A stretch of DNA of 64,000 bases from Simonsiella muelleri ATCC 29453 (GTDB lineage Bacteria; Pseudomonadota; Gammaproteobacteria; Burkholderiales; Neisseriaceae), in NCBI RefSeq assembly GCF_002951835.1, contig NZ_CP019448.1:682001-746000 (forward strand). The letters run 5' to 3'. How positions within the stretch are numbered: position 1 is the stretch's first letter; each line of letters starts with the position of its first letter. The notes below the pieces were generated by a model that was not told the origin of the DNA, made no database searches, and saw only the letters and a list, made by a program, of their open reading frames with translations. Made by a program: the position numbers and the translations under genes. Shown here one piece after another: positions 7,967 to 18,200 of this stretch.

Positions 7967-8851
7967 ATGAGAAAACACCCTCGTATTCGTAAAGCGGTTT
8001 TTCCCGTGGCTGGTATGGGAACGCGATTTTTGCCCGCCACCAAATCCACACCAAAAGAAATGTTGCCAATTGTGGATAAACCTTTGATTCAATATGCGGT
8101 TGAAGAAGCGATTGAAGCAGGCTGTACCGAAATTATTTTTGTGACAGGGCGCAGCAAACGCAGTATTGAAGACCATTTTGATAAAGCGTATGAATTGGAA
8201 ACCGAGTTAGCATTGCGTCATAAAGATGCTTTATTGGATCAGGTACAAAATATCTTGCCACAAAACATTACTTGCTTGTACATTCGTCAAGCGGAGGCGT
8301 TGGGATTGGGACACGCGGTGTCGTGTGCTCAAGCTGCAATTGGTGATGAACCGTTTGCGGTGTTGTTGGCAGACGATTTGATTGATGCGCCACGTGGTGC
8401 GTTAAAGCAAATGATTGATGTATATGAAAAAACAGGCAGTAGCGTATTGGGTGTGGAAACCGTTCATCCACAAGAAACAGGTTCGTATGGCATCGTAGAA
8501 GTAACACCTTGGCATGAATTCCAACGCGTGCAAAGTATTGTGGAAAAACCCAAACCTGAAGAAGCACCATCTAATTTGGCAGTGGTGGGGCGCTATATTT
8601 TAACGCCACGTATTTTTGAATTGCTGGAAAACACAGGTCGTGGTGCAGGCAACGAAATCCAATTAACCGATGGTATCGCGTCTTTATTGGAATACGAACC
8701 CGTGTTGGCGCACGCGTTTGATGGTATTCGCTACGATTGTGGTAGTAAATTGGGTTATTTGGAAGCCACGTTAGCTTTCGGTTTAAAACACCCTGATACG
8801 GGTGCGCAATTTCATGATTTGGTTCGCCGTTATGCGTCATTAGAAGGTTAA
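7967..8851 (+). CDS. galU: UTP-glucose-1-phosphate uridylyltransferase
   Basis: GalU makes UDP-glucose from UTP and glucose-1-phosphate for envelope polysaccharide and lipooligosaccharide. The sequence has the nucleotidyltransferase signature FPVAGMGTRFLPATKSTPKE, then PLIQYAVEEAIEAG, FAVLLADDL with the metal-binding Asp, and the sugar-binding SIVEKPKPEEAPSNLAVVGRY. Length 294 is normal. AAAGGATTAATAAAG precedes the ATG. A DUS hairpin follows. Confidence 0.96.
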   Translation: MRKHPRIRKAVFPVAGMGTRFLPATKSTPKEMLPIVDKPLIQYAVEEAIEAGCTEIIFVTGRSKRSIEDHFDKAYELETELALRHKDALLDQVQNILPQNITCLYIRQAEALGLGHAVSCAQAAIGDEPFAVLLADDLIDAPRGALKQMIDVYEKTGSSVLGVETVHPQETGSYGIVEVTPWHEFQRVQSIVEKPKPEEAPSNLAVVGRYILTPRIFELLENTGRGAGNEIQLTDGIASLLEYEPVLAHAFDGIRYDCGSKLGYLEATLAFGLKHPDTGAQFHDLVRRYASLEG

Positions 8852-8865
8852 ATTTTATTCTGAAT

Positions 8866-8912
8866 GGAATTTTCAGGCTGCCTTGATTAGAATAAGGCAG
8901 CCTGAAAAATTT
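8866..8912 (+). terminator. Paired-DUS hairpin after galU
   Basis: TTTTCAGGCTGCCTT and AAGGCAGCCTGAAAA form a perfect inverted repeat between galU and recC. Confidence 0.65.
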
Positions 8913-8930
8913 TATTATTAGAAAATCATT

Positions 8931-11900
8931 ATGTTACATTTATATCAATCCAATCGCTTAGAAGATTTGGCGGAAATGTTGGCAACTTTGCACGCCGTTC
9001 AGCCTGTGCCATCGTCTTTTGCGCCCGAGCAAATTGTGGTGCAAAGTCAAGGAATGCGCCGATTTATTAATCAATATTTAGCAAAAAAACAAGGAATTGC
9101 AGCAAATATTCAATTCAGCCTGCCTGCTGGATTCAGTTTCCGTTTGATGCGCGAGACCATGCCCGATACGCCCGAATTGAATCCGTTTGATACGGAAGTG
9201 ATGCGTTGGCGGTTGTTGGATTTGTTCCAATCTGATGAATTTCAACAAGATGAGTTTCAGGCAGCCCGAACAGTGTTGCACACTTATTTGCAAAATGGCG
9301 ATTATGCGGCGTATCAATTAGCGGGGCAACTGGCGGACGTATTTGACCAATATTTGGTTTATCGCCCGAATTGGATTGAAACGTGGCACAAAGGGCAATT
9401 AGTAGATGGATTGTCAGATGAGCAAATTTGGCAAGCACCGCTTTGGCGATATTTGGACGATGGGCGACAAACTGCGCCTCATCGTGTTCAATTGTGGTAT
9501 AACTTAATGAATATTTTGGATAATCCACCTGATTGGCTGCCTGAAAGATTTTTTGTCTTCGGTATTGCCACGCTTGCACCAATGTATCTAGAATTATTGA
9601 TACGTTTGTCAAAAATGCGTGAAGTGCATATTTTCGCATTGAATCCAAGTGCAGAGTATTGGGGTCAAGTTATTGAACCATCACAAATTTTAGATAAATC
9701 TGAAATTTTAGATTTAAGTTTACAAGGACATCCCTTGTTGGCATCACTTGGAAAACAAGGACGCGATTTTTTTGATGCGTTGGCGGAAGCTGATGTAGCG
9801 GTTGATGTGAGTGCGTATGATGATGAATATTTTTCAGGCAGTCTTTTGCATCAATTGCAACGCGATATTCAAACACAAACGCTGCCTGAAAACAGCCAAT
9901 GGCGTGAAATCAATCAAACTGATTCTGAAAATTCATTGGATTATCTGAAGCATCATGATCGCAGTATTCAAATTCACAGTGCGCACAGTCCCTTGCGTGA
10001 ATTACAAATTTTAAAAGATCAATTGCTTGAATTATTAGATAAAAATCCAAATTGGCGACCGCACGATATCGCTGTTCTCACGCCACACATTGAGCCGTAT
10101 GCACCATATTTGCAGGCGGTTTTTGGGCAGGAAACGGGCAGTGGGCAGGCGTTGCCTTATTCGCTTTCGGACGTGAAATTGTCACGCCAGCAGCCGTTTT
10201 TGTATGCGTTGGAGCAGGTGTTGGATTTGTTGACCAGTCGGTTTGAAGTGGATAAATTGTTGGGTGTTTTGGATAATGAAATTATTTTACAAAAGTTTGA
10301 TTTAACAAAAAAAGATTTGCCATTAATCCACGATACCGTAGCCAAATTAAACATTCATTGGGGGGCGAACAGCGAACAACGCGCTCAATTTGGTGATAGA
10401 CAGCGATTATTCACATGGCAACAAGGTTTGGAGCGTATTGTGTTGGGTTGGATGCTGCCTGAAAACACGCGCCAATCTTTGTGGCAGGGCATGAGTCCGT
10501 GGTATACGCGCCCTGATTATTTGGAAATTTTGAGTAAATTTGTTTTGTTAATCAGAGTGCTGACTAAATCTCAACAAAAATGGCAAAAGCCTGCCGATGT
10601 AGCCATATGGACGGAGCGTCTGCGTGAATTGGTTAATCAGTTGTTTTTACCCAATGACGAAGACCGTGATGTGATTCAGAAGTTAGAACAATCACTTAGT
10701 GAATGGATAGCAGAAAGTGAATTGGCGCATTTTCATCATAATTTATCGCCAGAAGTGGTAATTCAGCATATTAAACGATTTTTAAATCAATCAGATGAGG
10801 CAGGATTTTTACGTGGAGGCATCACGTTTTGTGGCATGGTGCCAATGAGGTCTTTGCCGTTCAAAGTGATTGCGCTGATTGGTTTGAATGATGGTGATTT
10901 TCCACGTAATACGAAAGCTGCCAGTTTTGATTTGATTGCGAAACACCCGAAAAAAGGCGATCGTGCTAGGCGTGATGATGATAGATATTTGTTTTTAGAA
11001 GCTTTATTTTCAGCACGGGACGTGTTGTATTTGTCGTTTGTTGGTAAAGATATTCGCACCGATGAAGTCCGCGCGCCTTCTACTTTATTGAATGAGTTGG
11101 TGGATTGTGTGGCAGATATGGCGGGTGTGTCATCGGGGTTGTTGTTATCGGAATGGGTGGTTGCCCATCCTTTGCAAGCATTTTCACGACAGTATTTTAT
11201 ATCTAATAAATCAGATAATTTAATTAAATCAGTAAATTATAATGAATTAATTAGCAGTAGAACCGATTATGCTGATGCCTTGAATCAACCAGTCAAACCA
11301 TTAGGCGATTTTTTCAGGCAGCCTGAAAAGTTAATTCATCAATCAGATGAATTAATTGAACAAAATTCTTTTATTCAATTTTGGCGTAATCCCATTCGCA
11401 GTTATTTGCGTGATTCATTGAATTGGCAACCGCCCTATTTGCACATGGAGTGGGACGCGAAAGAACCTTTTGAACCTACTAAGATTCGTTTATTATCTGA
11501 TGCTTATGTTTTAGCCAGACGCAAGAACCAATCATTTGAAGAGTTGGCGCAAGAATTGACGGCACAAAGTTTGTTGCCAACTGGTGTATTGGGTAAATTG
11601 GTGCAACGTGATTTTGCGGCACAAGCGGCGATGTTGGACGGCGAATTGCTGCATAGTCCTGCTTTGGCTGAACGCAGTGGCATGCTGCACATGGAATCAG
11701 GCAGCCTGAATTATCGTTTGAATCATTTGACGCAATGCGGACAAATGATTTACGCCAGTCAATTTTTGCGTGAATCCAATGAACATGGTAAATTGTCTGC
11801 ATCAGATAAAATTGAATTGATTTTACAACATCTTATATTTTGTGCTGCCACGCCTGACAATCAAACACAGACTGAAAATCGTCAAACTTATTTGATTCAA

Positions 11901-12299
11901 TTGCCTGATGTTTTAACTTTCCCAGCCGTGTCGCAAGATGAAGCTTTAACAATTCTAAATATTTGGATAAAATATTATAAACAAGGAATTAATTCGCCAT
12001 TGCCATTTTTCCCACGTGTGCAGTTGGCGGCGGCGAACAAATTATTTGACCCCAAAACAGGTCAGTTGAATCGTGAAGCGGCGATTAAAAAAGCAGCTGA
12101 AATTTATCACAAAGGTTATCAAGGATTTGCGCAAGAAGATTATCCTGAAGTTAAATTGGTGTATGGGCGTAATCCCGATGCTGAACCACCGTATTTATCC
12201 GATGAATTTATAAATTTAACAATTGATTTATTTGAAAATTTGCAAGGCAGCCTGAAAGCGTTAGAGGGTAAATTGGAAAATGATGAAGTGGAGCAATAA
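8931..12299 (+). CDS. recC: Exodeoxyribonuclease V gamma subunit (RecC)
   Basis: RecC is the Chi-recognising subunit of RecBCD, which resects double-strand ends and loads RecA. The start LHLYQSNRLEDLAEMLATLH and following IVVQSQGMRRFINQYLAKKQGIAANIQFSLP are typical of RecC, with the degenerate SF1 helicase fold in the first half (FGIATLAPMYLELLIRLS; ICGMVPMRSLPFKVIALIGLNDGDFPR-like region near residue 640). The length of 1122 is normal. recB and recD are not in the window. Several DUS copies lie inside the coding sequence, the densest stretch of intragenic DUS here, as often seen for DNA-repair genes in Neisseriaceae. Confidence 0.94.
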   Translation: MLHLYQSNRLEDLAEMLATLHAVQPVPSSFAPEQIVVQSQGMRRFINQYLAKKQGIAANIQFSLPAGFSFRLMRETMPDTPELNPFDTEVMRWRLLDLFQSDEFQQDEFQAARTVLHTYLQNGDYAAYQLAGQLADVFDQYLVYRPNWIETWHKGQLVDGLSDEQIWQAPLWRYLDDGRQTAPHRVQLWYNLMNILDNPPDWLPERFFVFGIATLAPMYLELLIRLSKMREVHIFALNPSAEYWGQVIEPSQILDKSEILDLSLQGHPLLASLGKQGRDFFDALAEADVAVDVSAYDDEYFSGSLLHQLQRDIQTQTLPENSQWREINQTDSENSLDYLKHHDRSIQIHSAHSPLRELQILKDQLLELLDKNPNWRPHDIAVLTPHIEPYAPYLQAVFGQETGSGQALPYSLSDVKLSRQQPFLYALEQVLDLLTSRFEVDKLLGVLDNEIILQKFDLTKKDLPLIHDTVAKLNIHWGANSEQRAQFGDRQRLFTWQQGLERIVLGWMLPENTRQSLWQGMSPWYTRPDYLEILSKFVLLIRVLTKSQQKWQKPADVAIWTERLRELVNQLFLPNDEDRDVIQKLEQSLSEWIAESELAHFHHNLSPEVVIQHIKRFLNQSDEAGFLRGGITFCGMVPMRSLPFKVIALIGLNDGDFPRNTKAASFDLIAKHPKKGDRARRDDDRYLFLEALFSARDVLYLSFVGKDIRTDEVRAPSTLLNELVDCVADMAGVSSGLLLSEWVVAHPLQAFSRQYFISNKSDNLIKSVNYNELISSRTDYADALNQPVKPLGDFFRQPEKLIHQSDELIEQNSFIQFWRNPIRSYLRDSLNWQPPYLHMEWDAKEPFEPTKIRLLSDAYVLARRKNQSFEELAQELTAQSLLPTGVLGKLVQRDFAAQAAMLDGELLHSPALAERSGMLHMESGSLNYRLNHLTQCGQMIYASQFLRESNEHGKLSASDKIELILQHLIFCAATPDNQTQTENRQTYLIQLPDVLTFPAVSQDEALTILNIWIKYYKQGINSPLPFFPRVQLAAANKLFDPKTGQLNREAAIKKAAEIYHKGYQGFAQEDYPEVKLVYGRNPDAEPPYLSDEFINLTIDLFENLQGSLKALEGKLENDEVEQ

Positions 12300-12462
12300 A
12301 GATTTCAGGTTGTCTGTGAAATGTCCATGCCGGTTTCCAATTGTGTGTTAAATTCATGGTCAATCGATATCATGATGTACTCATTGGTAAACAAAATGAC
12401 CATCAGCGTGTCGTCAGTCGCCCGATGACTGTGTCTAAATCAAAAATAGCTAAATTTTTCAT
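12300..12462 (-). pseudogene. Remnant of a HAD-family hydrolase gene coupled to hda
   Basis: An ATG at 12462 overlaps the hda stop as ATGA, the arrangement of a translationally coupled gene. It reads MKNLAIFDLD, the DxD start of a HAD-superfamily hydrolase, which commonly follows hda in Neisseria. After TVIGRLTTR the frame stops. A second frame (ATDDTLMVILFTNEYIMIS...) continues for about 40 codons and looks coding-like but unrelated to the HAD core. I read this as a deleted and fused remnant. A 19-codon real peptide cannot be excluded. Confidence 0.5.
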
Positions 12463-13133
12463 AAGCTTTCCTGTTGTTTTAATAATTGTTTTACTAAATT
12501 CAGTGTCAAAGGTTTGCCAATCGCCACCGAATATGCCACCAAATCATCAAATATGGACAGCAAATGACTCATGTCTTGCCGCCATTGGTCGTGTAGATAT
12601 TCATAAATTTTGGGGTCTATATGCAGTTGGCGTGTTTTTGCTAAATGTTTGAGTGCATTAATTTTTTCATCTCGGCTAAGCGGCTGTACTTCGTAGGCGA
12701 GACAATATGCCACGCGTGTACGTAAATCTTCACGCAAATTTAATTTGGCTGGGTGAAAATCAGACGCAAGCAATAGATTGCCTTGTCTTGTATTTCGGAA
12801 ATGATTGAATAAATTAAATAAAACGCTTTGTTCGCGGCTGCGTAATTTTTCAATTTGGTCAATAGCGACATATTCGGCATCTGCAACCAGATGAGCGGTT
12901 AAGCTGGTTTTATCGGCATCAATGTAGATGGCGCGGTGTCCAGCTTGCAGGGCTTGTCCGACCCATGCTTGCAAAATATGGCTTTTGCCTGCGCCTTTTT
13001 CGCCCCAAATGTAAATGAATTGGTCATGTTTTTGTTGCAAAAAATAAATCAATTCGGCGTTGGCATTGCCTAATAATTGGTCAAAGCGTGGGTAGTCGAG
13101 TTCGTCAAAATCTAGGGATAATTGGGCATTCAC
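12459..13133 (-). CDS. hda: DnaA regulatory inactivator Hda
   Basis: Hda is a DnaA-like AAA+ protein that, with the DNA-bound sliding clamp, promotes hydrolysis of ATP on DnaA and prevents over-initiation. The N-terminus MNAQLSLDFDE contains the clamp-binding QLSLDF motif. The Walker A is WGEKGAGKSH, followed by the Walker B-like YVAIDQIEKL, and the sensor region RTRVAYCLAYEVQPLS. Length 224 is normal. The gene ends in an ATGA overlap with a degraded HAD-type gene. Confidence 0.92.
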   Translation of the reverse strand: MNAQLSLDFDELDYPRFDQLLGNANAELIYFLQQKHDQFIYIWGEKGAGKSHILQAWVGQALQAGHRAIYIDADKTSLTAHLVADAEYVAIDQIEKLRSREQSVLFNLFNHFRNTRQGNLLLASDFHPAKLNLREDLRTRVAYCLAYEVQPLSRDEKINALKHLAKTRQLHIDPKIYEYLHDQWRQDMSHLLSIFDDLVAYSVAIGKPLTLNLVKQLLKQQESL

Positions 13134-13383
13134 GGTTCGTTTGCTTTCAGGCTGCCTGAAAAAAATGGTGTAATTGTATAATATTGTTGTCAGAATTTAA
13201 ATATTTTTAACAGATTAATTAAGTAAATTTTTTTGAAAAACAAAGTGTTTTCTTTTTCAGGCTGCCTGAAAAAATGTTTAGATATTTTACGCAACCTTTA
13301 CAGCTAACAAAATTTGATTAACAAGAATCCGCGTATCATTTATGTATGTCTTAAACAATACAACCAATTTTAGGATTATCAAA
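13134..13383. other. Divergent intergenic region with two DUS inverted repeats
   Basis: Contains TTTCAGGCTGCCTGAAA-type palindromes at about 13146 and 13256 and AT-rich promoter DNA for hda (left) and the Spy-like gene (right). No gene seen. Confidence 0.4.
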
Positions 13384-13908
13384 ATGAAAAAATTATCTTT
13401 AGTAATCATCTCATTGTTGACCACTGCTGGCATGGCTTTTGCTGCTACTGACGTCAATACCCATCCTACGTCTGACCATCACGGCAAACCGCCATTCGGT
13501 GAAATGCGTGAACATGGTAAACGTGAAAAATCGGATTTACCACGCGGTTTTGAAAAATTAAATTTAACTGAAATGCAAAAATCCAAAATTAAAGCGATTG
13601 TAGAAGCCGATAAACCAGCACAACACCCACAAATGGACGAGGCCAGTTTCAAACAAAAAATCCAAGCACGCCAAGCCGCTGAACAAAAATTGATGAGTAA
13701 CAAGAATTTTGATGAAGCCGCCGCGCGCCAAATGATTTTAGAACGCCAACAAGAGCGTATGAATATGGAACGCAACCGCGCAGAACATGAATTGCAAATG
13801 TTGAAAAAACGCCATGCTATTTTTCAAGTTTTAACGCCTACACAACAAAAGCAATTGCAAGACGAACAACAAAGCCGTATGGGCAATTTCTTGAACCGTA
13901 AAAAATAA
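13384..13908 (+). CDS. Spy/CpxP-like periplasmic protein
   Basis: The start at 13384 (MKKLSLVIISLLTTAGMAFA) has AGGA 7 nt upstream and gives a clean Sec signal peptide cleaved after AFA. The mature part is helical and highly charged, with KLNLTEMQKSKIKAI and later VLTPTQQKQL, the two LTxxQ motifs that define the Spy/CpxP family of periplasmic chaperones and envelope-stress modulators. A region rich in Gln, Arg and Met (ARQMILERQQERMNMERNR) forms the concave helix. The gene is monocistronic with a DUS terminator downstream. A chaperone role is inferred from the family. Confidence 0.8.
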   Translation: MKKLSLVIISLLTTAGMAFAATDVNTHPTSDHHGKPPFGEMREHGKREKSDLPRGFEKLNLTEMQKSKIKAIVEADKPAQHPQMDEASFKQKIQARQAAEQKLMSNKNFDEAAARQMILERQQERMNMERNRAEHELQMLKKRHAIFQVLTPTQQKQLQDEQQSRMGNFLNRKK

Positions 13909-13931
13909 TTCAATATTTAATTCACACACAT

Positions 13932-13980
13932 CAAGGCAGCCTGAAAACCAAATAACTTGTTTTTCAGGCTGCTTTTTTTG
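13932..13980 (+). terminator. DUS hairpin terminator
   Basis: AAGGCAGCCTGAAAA and TTTTCAGGCTGCTTTTTTT pair and end in a T run after the Spy-like gene. Confidence 0.7.
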
Positions 13981-14171
13981 TTTTCATTTAGAACCCAGTC
14001 AATATTTTTACGTTTGCAAATAATTTTAAAATTTTGTTTTTAATCAATAGATTAAATTAATATAAACTGGATTGATGAGAATTAATCATGTTTTTGTGTG
14101 TATTAGTTGGTGAATTTACTTTAAAATCACGCGTGAGAATTTTTTATTTATTGTTTTTATGAGGTTATTTT
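13981..14171. other. AT-rich promoter region of the OmpA-like gene
   Basis: Very AT-rich, with several TATAAA/TTAAAA boxes but no confident promoter pair. No gene seen. Confidence 0.3.
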
Positions 14172-15095
14172 ATGAAATTTATTAAGCGAAATCGCATATG
14201 GATAGCGATACTGGCATTGGGTGTGAGCTTGCTGCCAAGCGTTTATGCACGTGAGATTGACAGCGCAGTACGCCGTGTGGGTCATGCGCGTTGGCAAAAG
14301 GAAGTGTTGGTTAATCCAAACGATTTGTTGCAACGTGAAGTGCCTGAAGGGGCGGCAAGTGTGTTCTTTGTTCGCCAACAAGATAACGATGGTCTGCAAA
14401 CCAGTGCGAATATTGCCATCAATGGCCGCTTTCAAGTGAGTTTGCAACCAGGTAATTACAGCCAAGTATTATCGTGTTCGGGTGTGAATCGCTTGAGCGC
14501 GGACATCACGGGGCATAAAAACAATGACTTGTTGCGTAATGCCGTGAATTATAATTTAGATTCAAAACAAACTTATTTTTTCTATGTAGACGTGGACAAT
14601 ACCACGGGCGCAGCCAGTATTCACAGCTTGGGTAAAGATGAAGCCATGCACTTGATGCAAAAACAGCAAATGCAAACACATCAAATTTCACGTGTTGTTC
14701 CTAATTGTGAACAACCACCTGCACCAGTGGAAAAAGTAACCATTGAATTGAAAGTGTTATTTGATACCGATAAATCGTTTGTGAAATCACAGTATTATTC
14801 TGAAATTGAACAAGTGGCAGAATATATGAAACGTTTCCCAAATACTTCGGTTACGTTGGAAGGTCATACCGATAGCCGAGCTTCCGATGAATATAATATT
14901 GGTTTATCGCAACGCCGTATGAATGCAGTGCGTGATATTTTAATTCGCCGTTATGGTATTGATGGTGCTCGTGTTCATGCGGTAGGTTATGGTGAAAGTC
15001 GTCCTGCTTATCCAAATACCACACCCGAAAATATGCACCAAAACCGTCGTGTGGTTGCTGTGTTTGAAGTAGCAGATGCACCAGAATCCAAATAA
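14172..15095 (+). CDS. OmpA-family envelope protein next to the giant adhesin
   Basis: The N-terminus (KRNRIWIAILALGVSLLPSVYA) is a Sec signal peptide. Residues about 40-170 form a beta-rich domain without a beta-barrel pattern. Residues about 190-300 are an OmpA C-terminal peptidoglycan-binding domain: IELKVLFDTDKSFVKSQY, then VTLEGHTDSRASDEYNIGLSQRR with the Asp and Arg that bind diaminopimelate, and YGESRPAYPNTTPENMHQNRRV. It ends 90 nt before the adhesin gene in the same direction. OmpA-like proteins commonly sit beside large type I-secreted adhesins, so a role in tethering or presenting the adhesin is a reasonable inference. Confidence 0.85.
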   Translation: MKFIKRNRIWIAILALGVSLLPSVYAREIDSAVRRVGHARWQKEVLVNPNDLLQREVPEGAASVFFVRQQDNDGLQTSANIAINGRFQVSLQPGNYSQVLSCSGVNRLSADITGHKNNDLLRNAVNYNLDSKQTYFFYVDVDNTTGAASIHSLGKDEAMHLMQKQQMQTHQISRVVPNCEQPPAPVEKVTIELKVLFDTDKSFVKSQYYSEIEQVAEYMKRFPNTSVTLEGHTDSRASDEYNIGLSQRRMNAVRDILIRRYGIDGARVHAVGYGESRPAYPNTTPENMHQNRRVVAVFEVADAPESK

Positions 15096-15203
15096 TTTTT
15101 TTAATTTATCTGTTTTCAGGCAGCCTGAACAATATTTAGGTAGCCTGAAAATAGGTTTTTCCAGTTTCTGATTTTTATATTTTTAATGTTGAGTGAGCAA
15201 AAC

Positions 15204-18200
15204 ATGAAAGCAATTTTAGTTAAAACCCATAACGAATCCAAAACTTTACAAGAAGTTCGTGTGATTACACAAGACGGTCGCCCTACTATTATCAAAGCCG
15301 AACGTCATTTGAATTACGAATTTTTTGATGAAAGCATTGGTCATGCCCCTAATCACATCATTACCAAACGCATGGGCAATGATTTGTATGTTTCGTTTGA
15401 AGAAAATGGTCAAGAAGTAGATTTGATTATTGAAAGTTTTTACGATTATCCAGAAAGTGCATTAATTGGTATATCTGAAAACAGCAGCTATTACTACTAT
15501 GTACCTGATACAGGTGAAGTAGAAGATTATGTTACTCAATTGAAAGCCGAAGAGATAGAAGGTCAAGCATTGGGTGGGGAGCATGTGGCTGCGCCATTGT
15601 GGTTGCCGATTCCAAGTGGATTCCATTTTCCATGGTGGGTGCCTTTGTTGCTTGTGCCGTTGATTCCCGCATTAACTGATAAAGATGATGATTTACCAAC
15701 ATCACAAAGTACCAGTACCAGCCCAGACCATAAAGCAGGTACATTTGGTGAAGCGGTTACACAAAATGTAACCGATAACGATACTAATGTAGATGCAACT
15801 ACAGTACGGTTAATTGATCCATTAACACATCAAACAAGCGATACAGTGTATGTACCAGGACAAGGTACATGGACAGTTAAAGCTGGCACAGATGAAGTTA
15901 CGTTTACGCCTGATGCTGGTTTTTCTGCAAACCCAACACCGATTAACTATATGGTAAAAGACAAATTAGGTAATCAATTATCACCTACAGCCGTAGCGGT
16001 AGAGTATCCAGCACAAACCACTGCTGACCGTGTTCCAGGTGAATTGGGGCAGCCTGTAACGGTTGATGTTGTAGCAAATGACAGCAATGTTGATGCAAAA
16101 ACCATTAAATTAATTAATCCAAAAACATCTGAACCAAGTACAGATAAGGTATTTGTAGAAGGCGAAGGTACATGGGAATTAGTTAAAGACAGCAGTGGCA
16201 ATCCAACTGGTAAAGTAACTTTCACTCCAATTCCAGGATTTTACGGCGATCCTACACCTATTAATTATGTTGTGAATAATACAAATGGTGCGCCACAAAA
16301 CCCAACACCTGTTTCTATTGATTATCCATCTACATCTGTTCCTGATGTGGCGATTGGTGTGCCAGGGCAACCTGTAACACAAAACGTTACGAGCAATGAT
16401 GGTAATGGTGGTAAAGATGTAGACCCATCAACTGTACAATTGATTGATCCGAAGAATCCGAATACACCAACTGATAGTGTAACGGTTCCAGGGCAAGGCA
16501 CATGGAAAACGGGTCCGAATCCAGGAGAAGTAACGTTTACCCCAGAGACAGGATTCAATGGAGATCCAGATCCGATTACTTATATTGTTAAAGACAAAAC
16601 AGGCACGACTTTGCCACCTACAACAGTAGATGTGGCTTACCCATCTATGCCTACGAGTCCGATTCCGACACCAGATATTGCTACAGGTGTACCGGGTCAG
16701 CCTGTAACACAAAACGTTACGAGCAATGATGGTAATGGTGGTAAAGATGTAGACCCATCAACTGTACAATTGATTGATCCGAAGAATCCGAATACACCAA
16801 CTGATAGCGTAACGGTTCCAGGGCAAGGCACATGGAAAACGGGTCCGAATCCAGGAGAAGTAACGTTTACCCCAGAGACAGGATTCAATGGAGATCCAGA
16901 TCCGATTACTTATATTGTTAAAGACAAAACAGGCACGACTTTGCCACCTACAACAGTAGATGTGAATTATATTGATAATATTGTTACATTACCTGATACT
17001 AAGCCGGGTGTTTTAGGACAGCCAGTTACATTAGAAGTATTGGATAATGATAGTAGTAGTGTAGATCCATCAACACTTAAATTAATTGATCCTAATACCA
17101 ATAAGCCTACGGATAGTGTGGTTGTAGCGGGGCAAGGTACATGGAGTGTAGATAAAGATGCTACAGGTAAACCAAATGGCAACGTAACATTCACGCCAGC
17201 AACAGGATTTGAAAATAATCCTTCTCCTGTGAATTATATTGTTAATAGTACAACAGGTAAGACATCAGAACCGACACCAATTAACGTGATATATCCGAAT
17301 GAAGCACGTGTGGATATTCCTGTGGTACCACCTACACCAAATACGCCCAATAATGCAGGTAATCCAAATGCATTTGGGGATATTACTGTCGCTGAAGATT
17401 CAACTGCTTCAGGCAGCTTTACTGTTGTAGCAGGTAGGAATACTGCTTCTATTAGCCAAATTTTGGTATCTGATAAAAATGGTCAAATGGTTAGTGTGCC
17501 ATTGACTGTTAACCCAGCTGCGCCTGTTGAAATTGAAACCGCAAGAGGTAAATTGACCATTACTGATTTTGATTCTTCAACAGGTAAAGTGAATTACACT
17601 TATGACCCAGAAATTCAAAATCACCGCGATGATAAGGGTAATCCGACTGATGTACCAGTGATGGATGCTATTAAAATCAGTGTTATAGACAGTAATGGTA
17701 AAGAAGGTTCAGGTACCTTAGATATTGCAATTACTGATAGTTTACCAGTAGCGCAAGATGATACGATTACTTTAGCACCTGGTAAAACCGATGCAACTGG
17801 TAATTTGTTTACAAATGATAGTTTTGGTGCAGATGGTAAAGGCGTATTTACTGAGCAAACTTTAGAAGGTAAATACGGTAATTTGACTATTGATGTAAAT
17901 GGTCAATATACCTATACATTGGATCCAACTAAAGTACAGGCTGCTAAGGCAAATGGGGATAATTTCTCATCAGATGATGTATTTAGCTACACCATTACAG
18001 ATAATGATGGCGATACCTCAACAGCAAAATTAACAGTTGTTAAACCTGTTAATACGATTACTTTGTCGGTAACGACAACGGACGACACAGCGATTGAGGG
18101 TACGGACAACAATACGGTTGCGTTCCAAGTGAAACAAGACACGGCAATTAACGGTGTGACTAAAGTACACGTTGCAGCAGACAGCCTGAATGTTAAGTCG

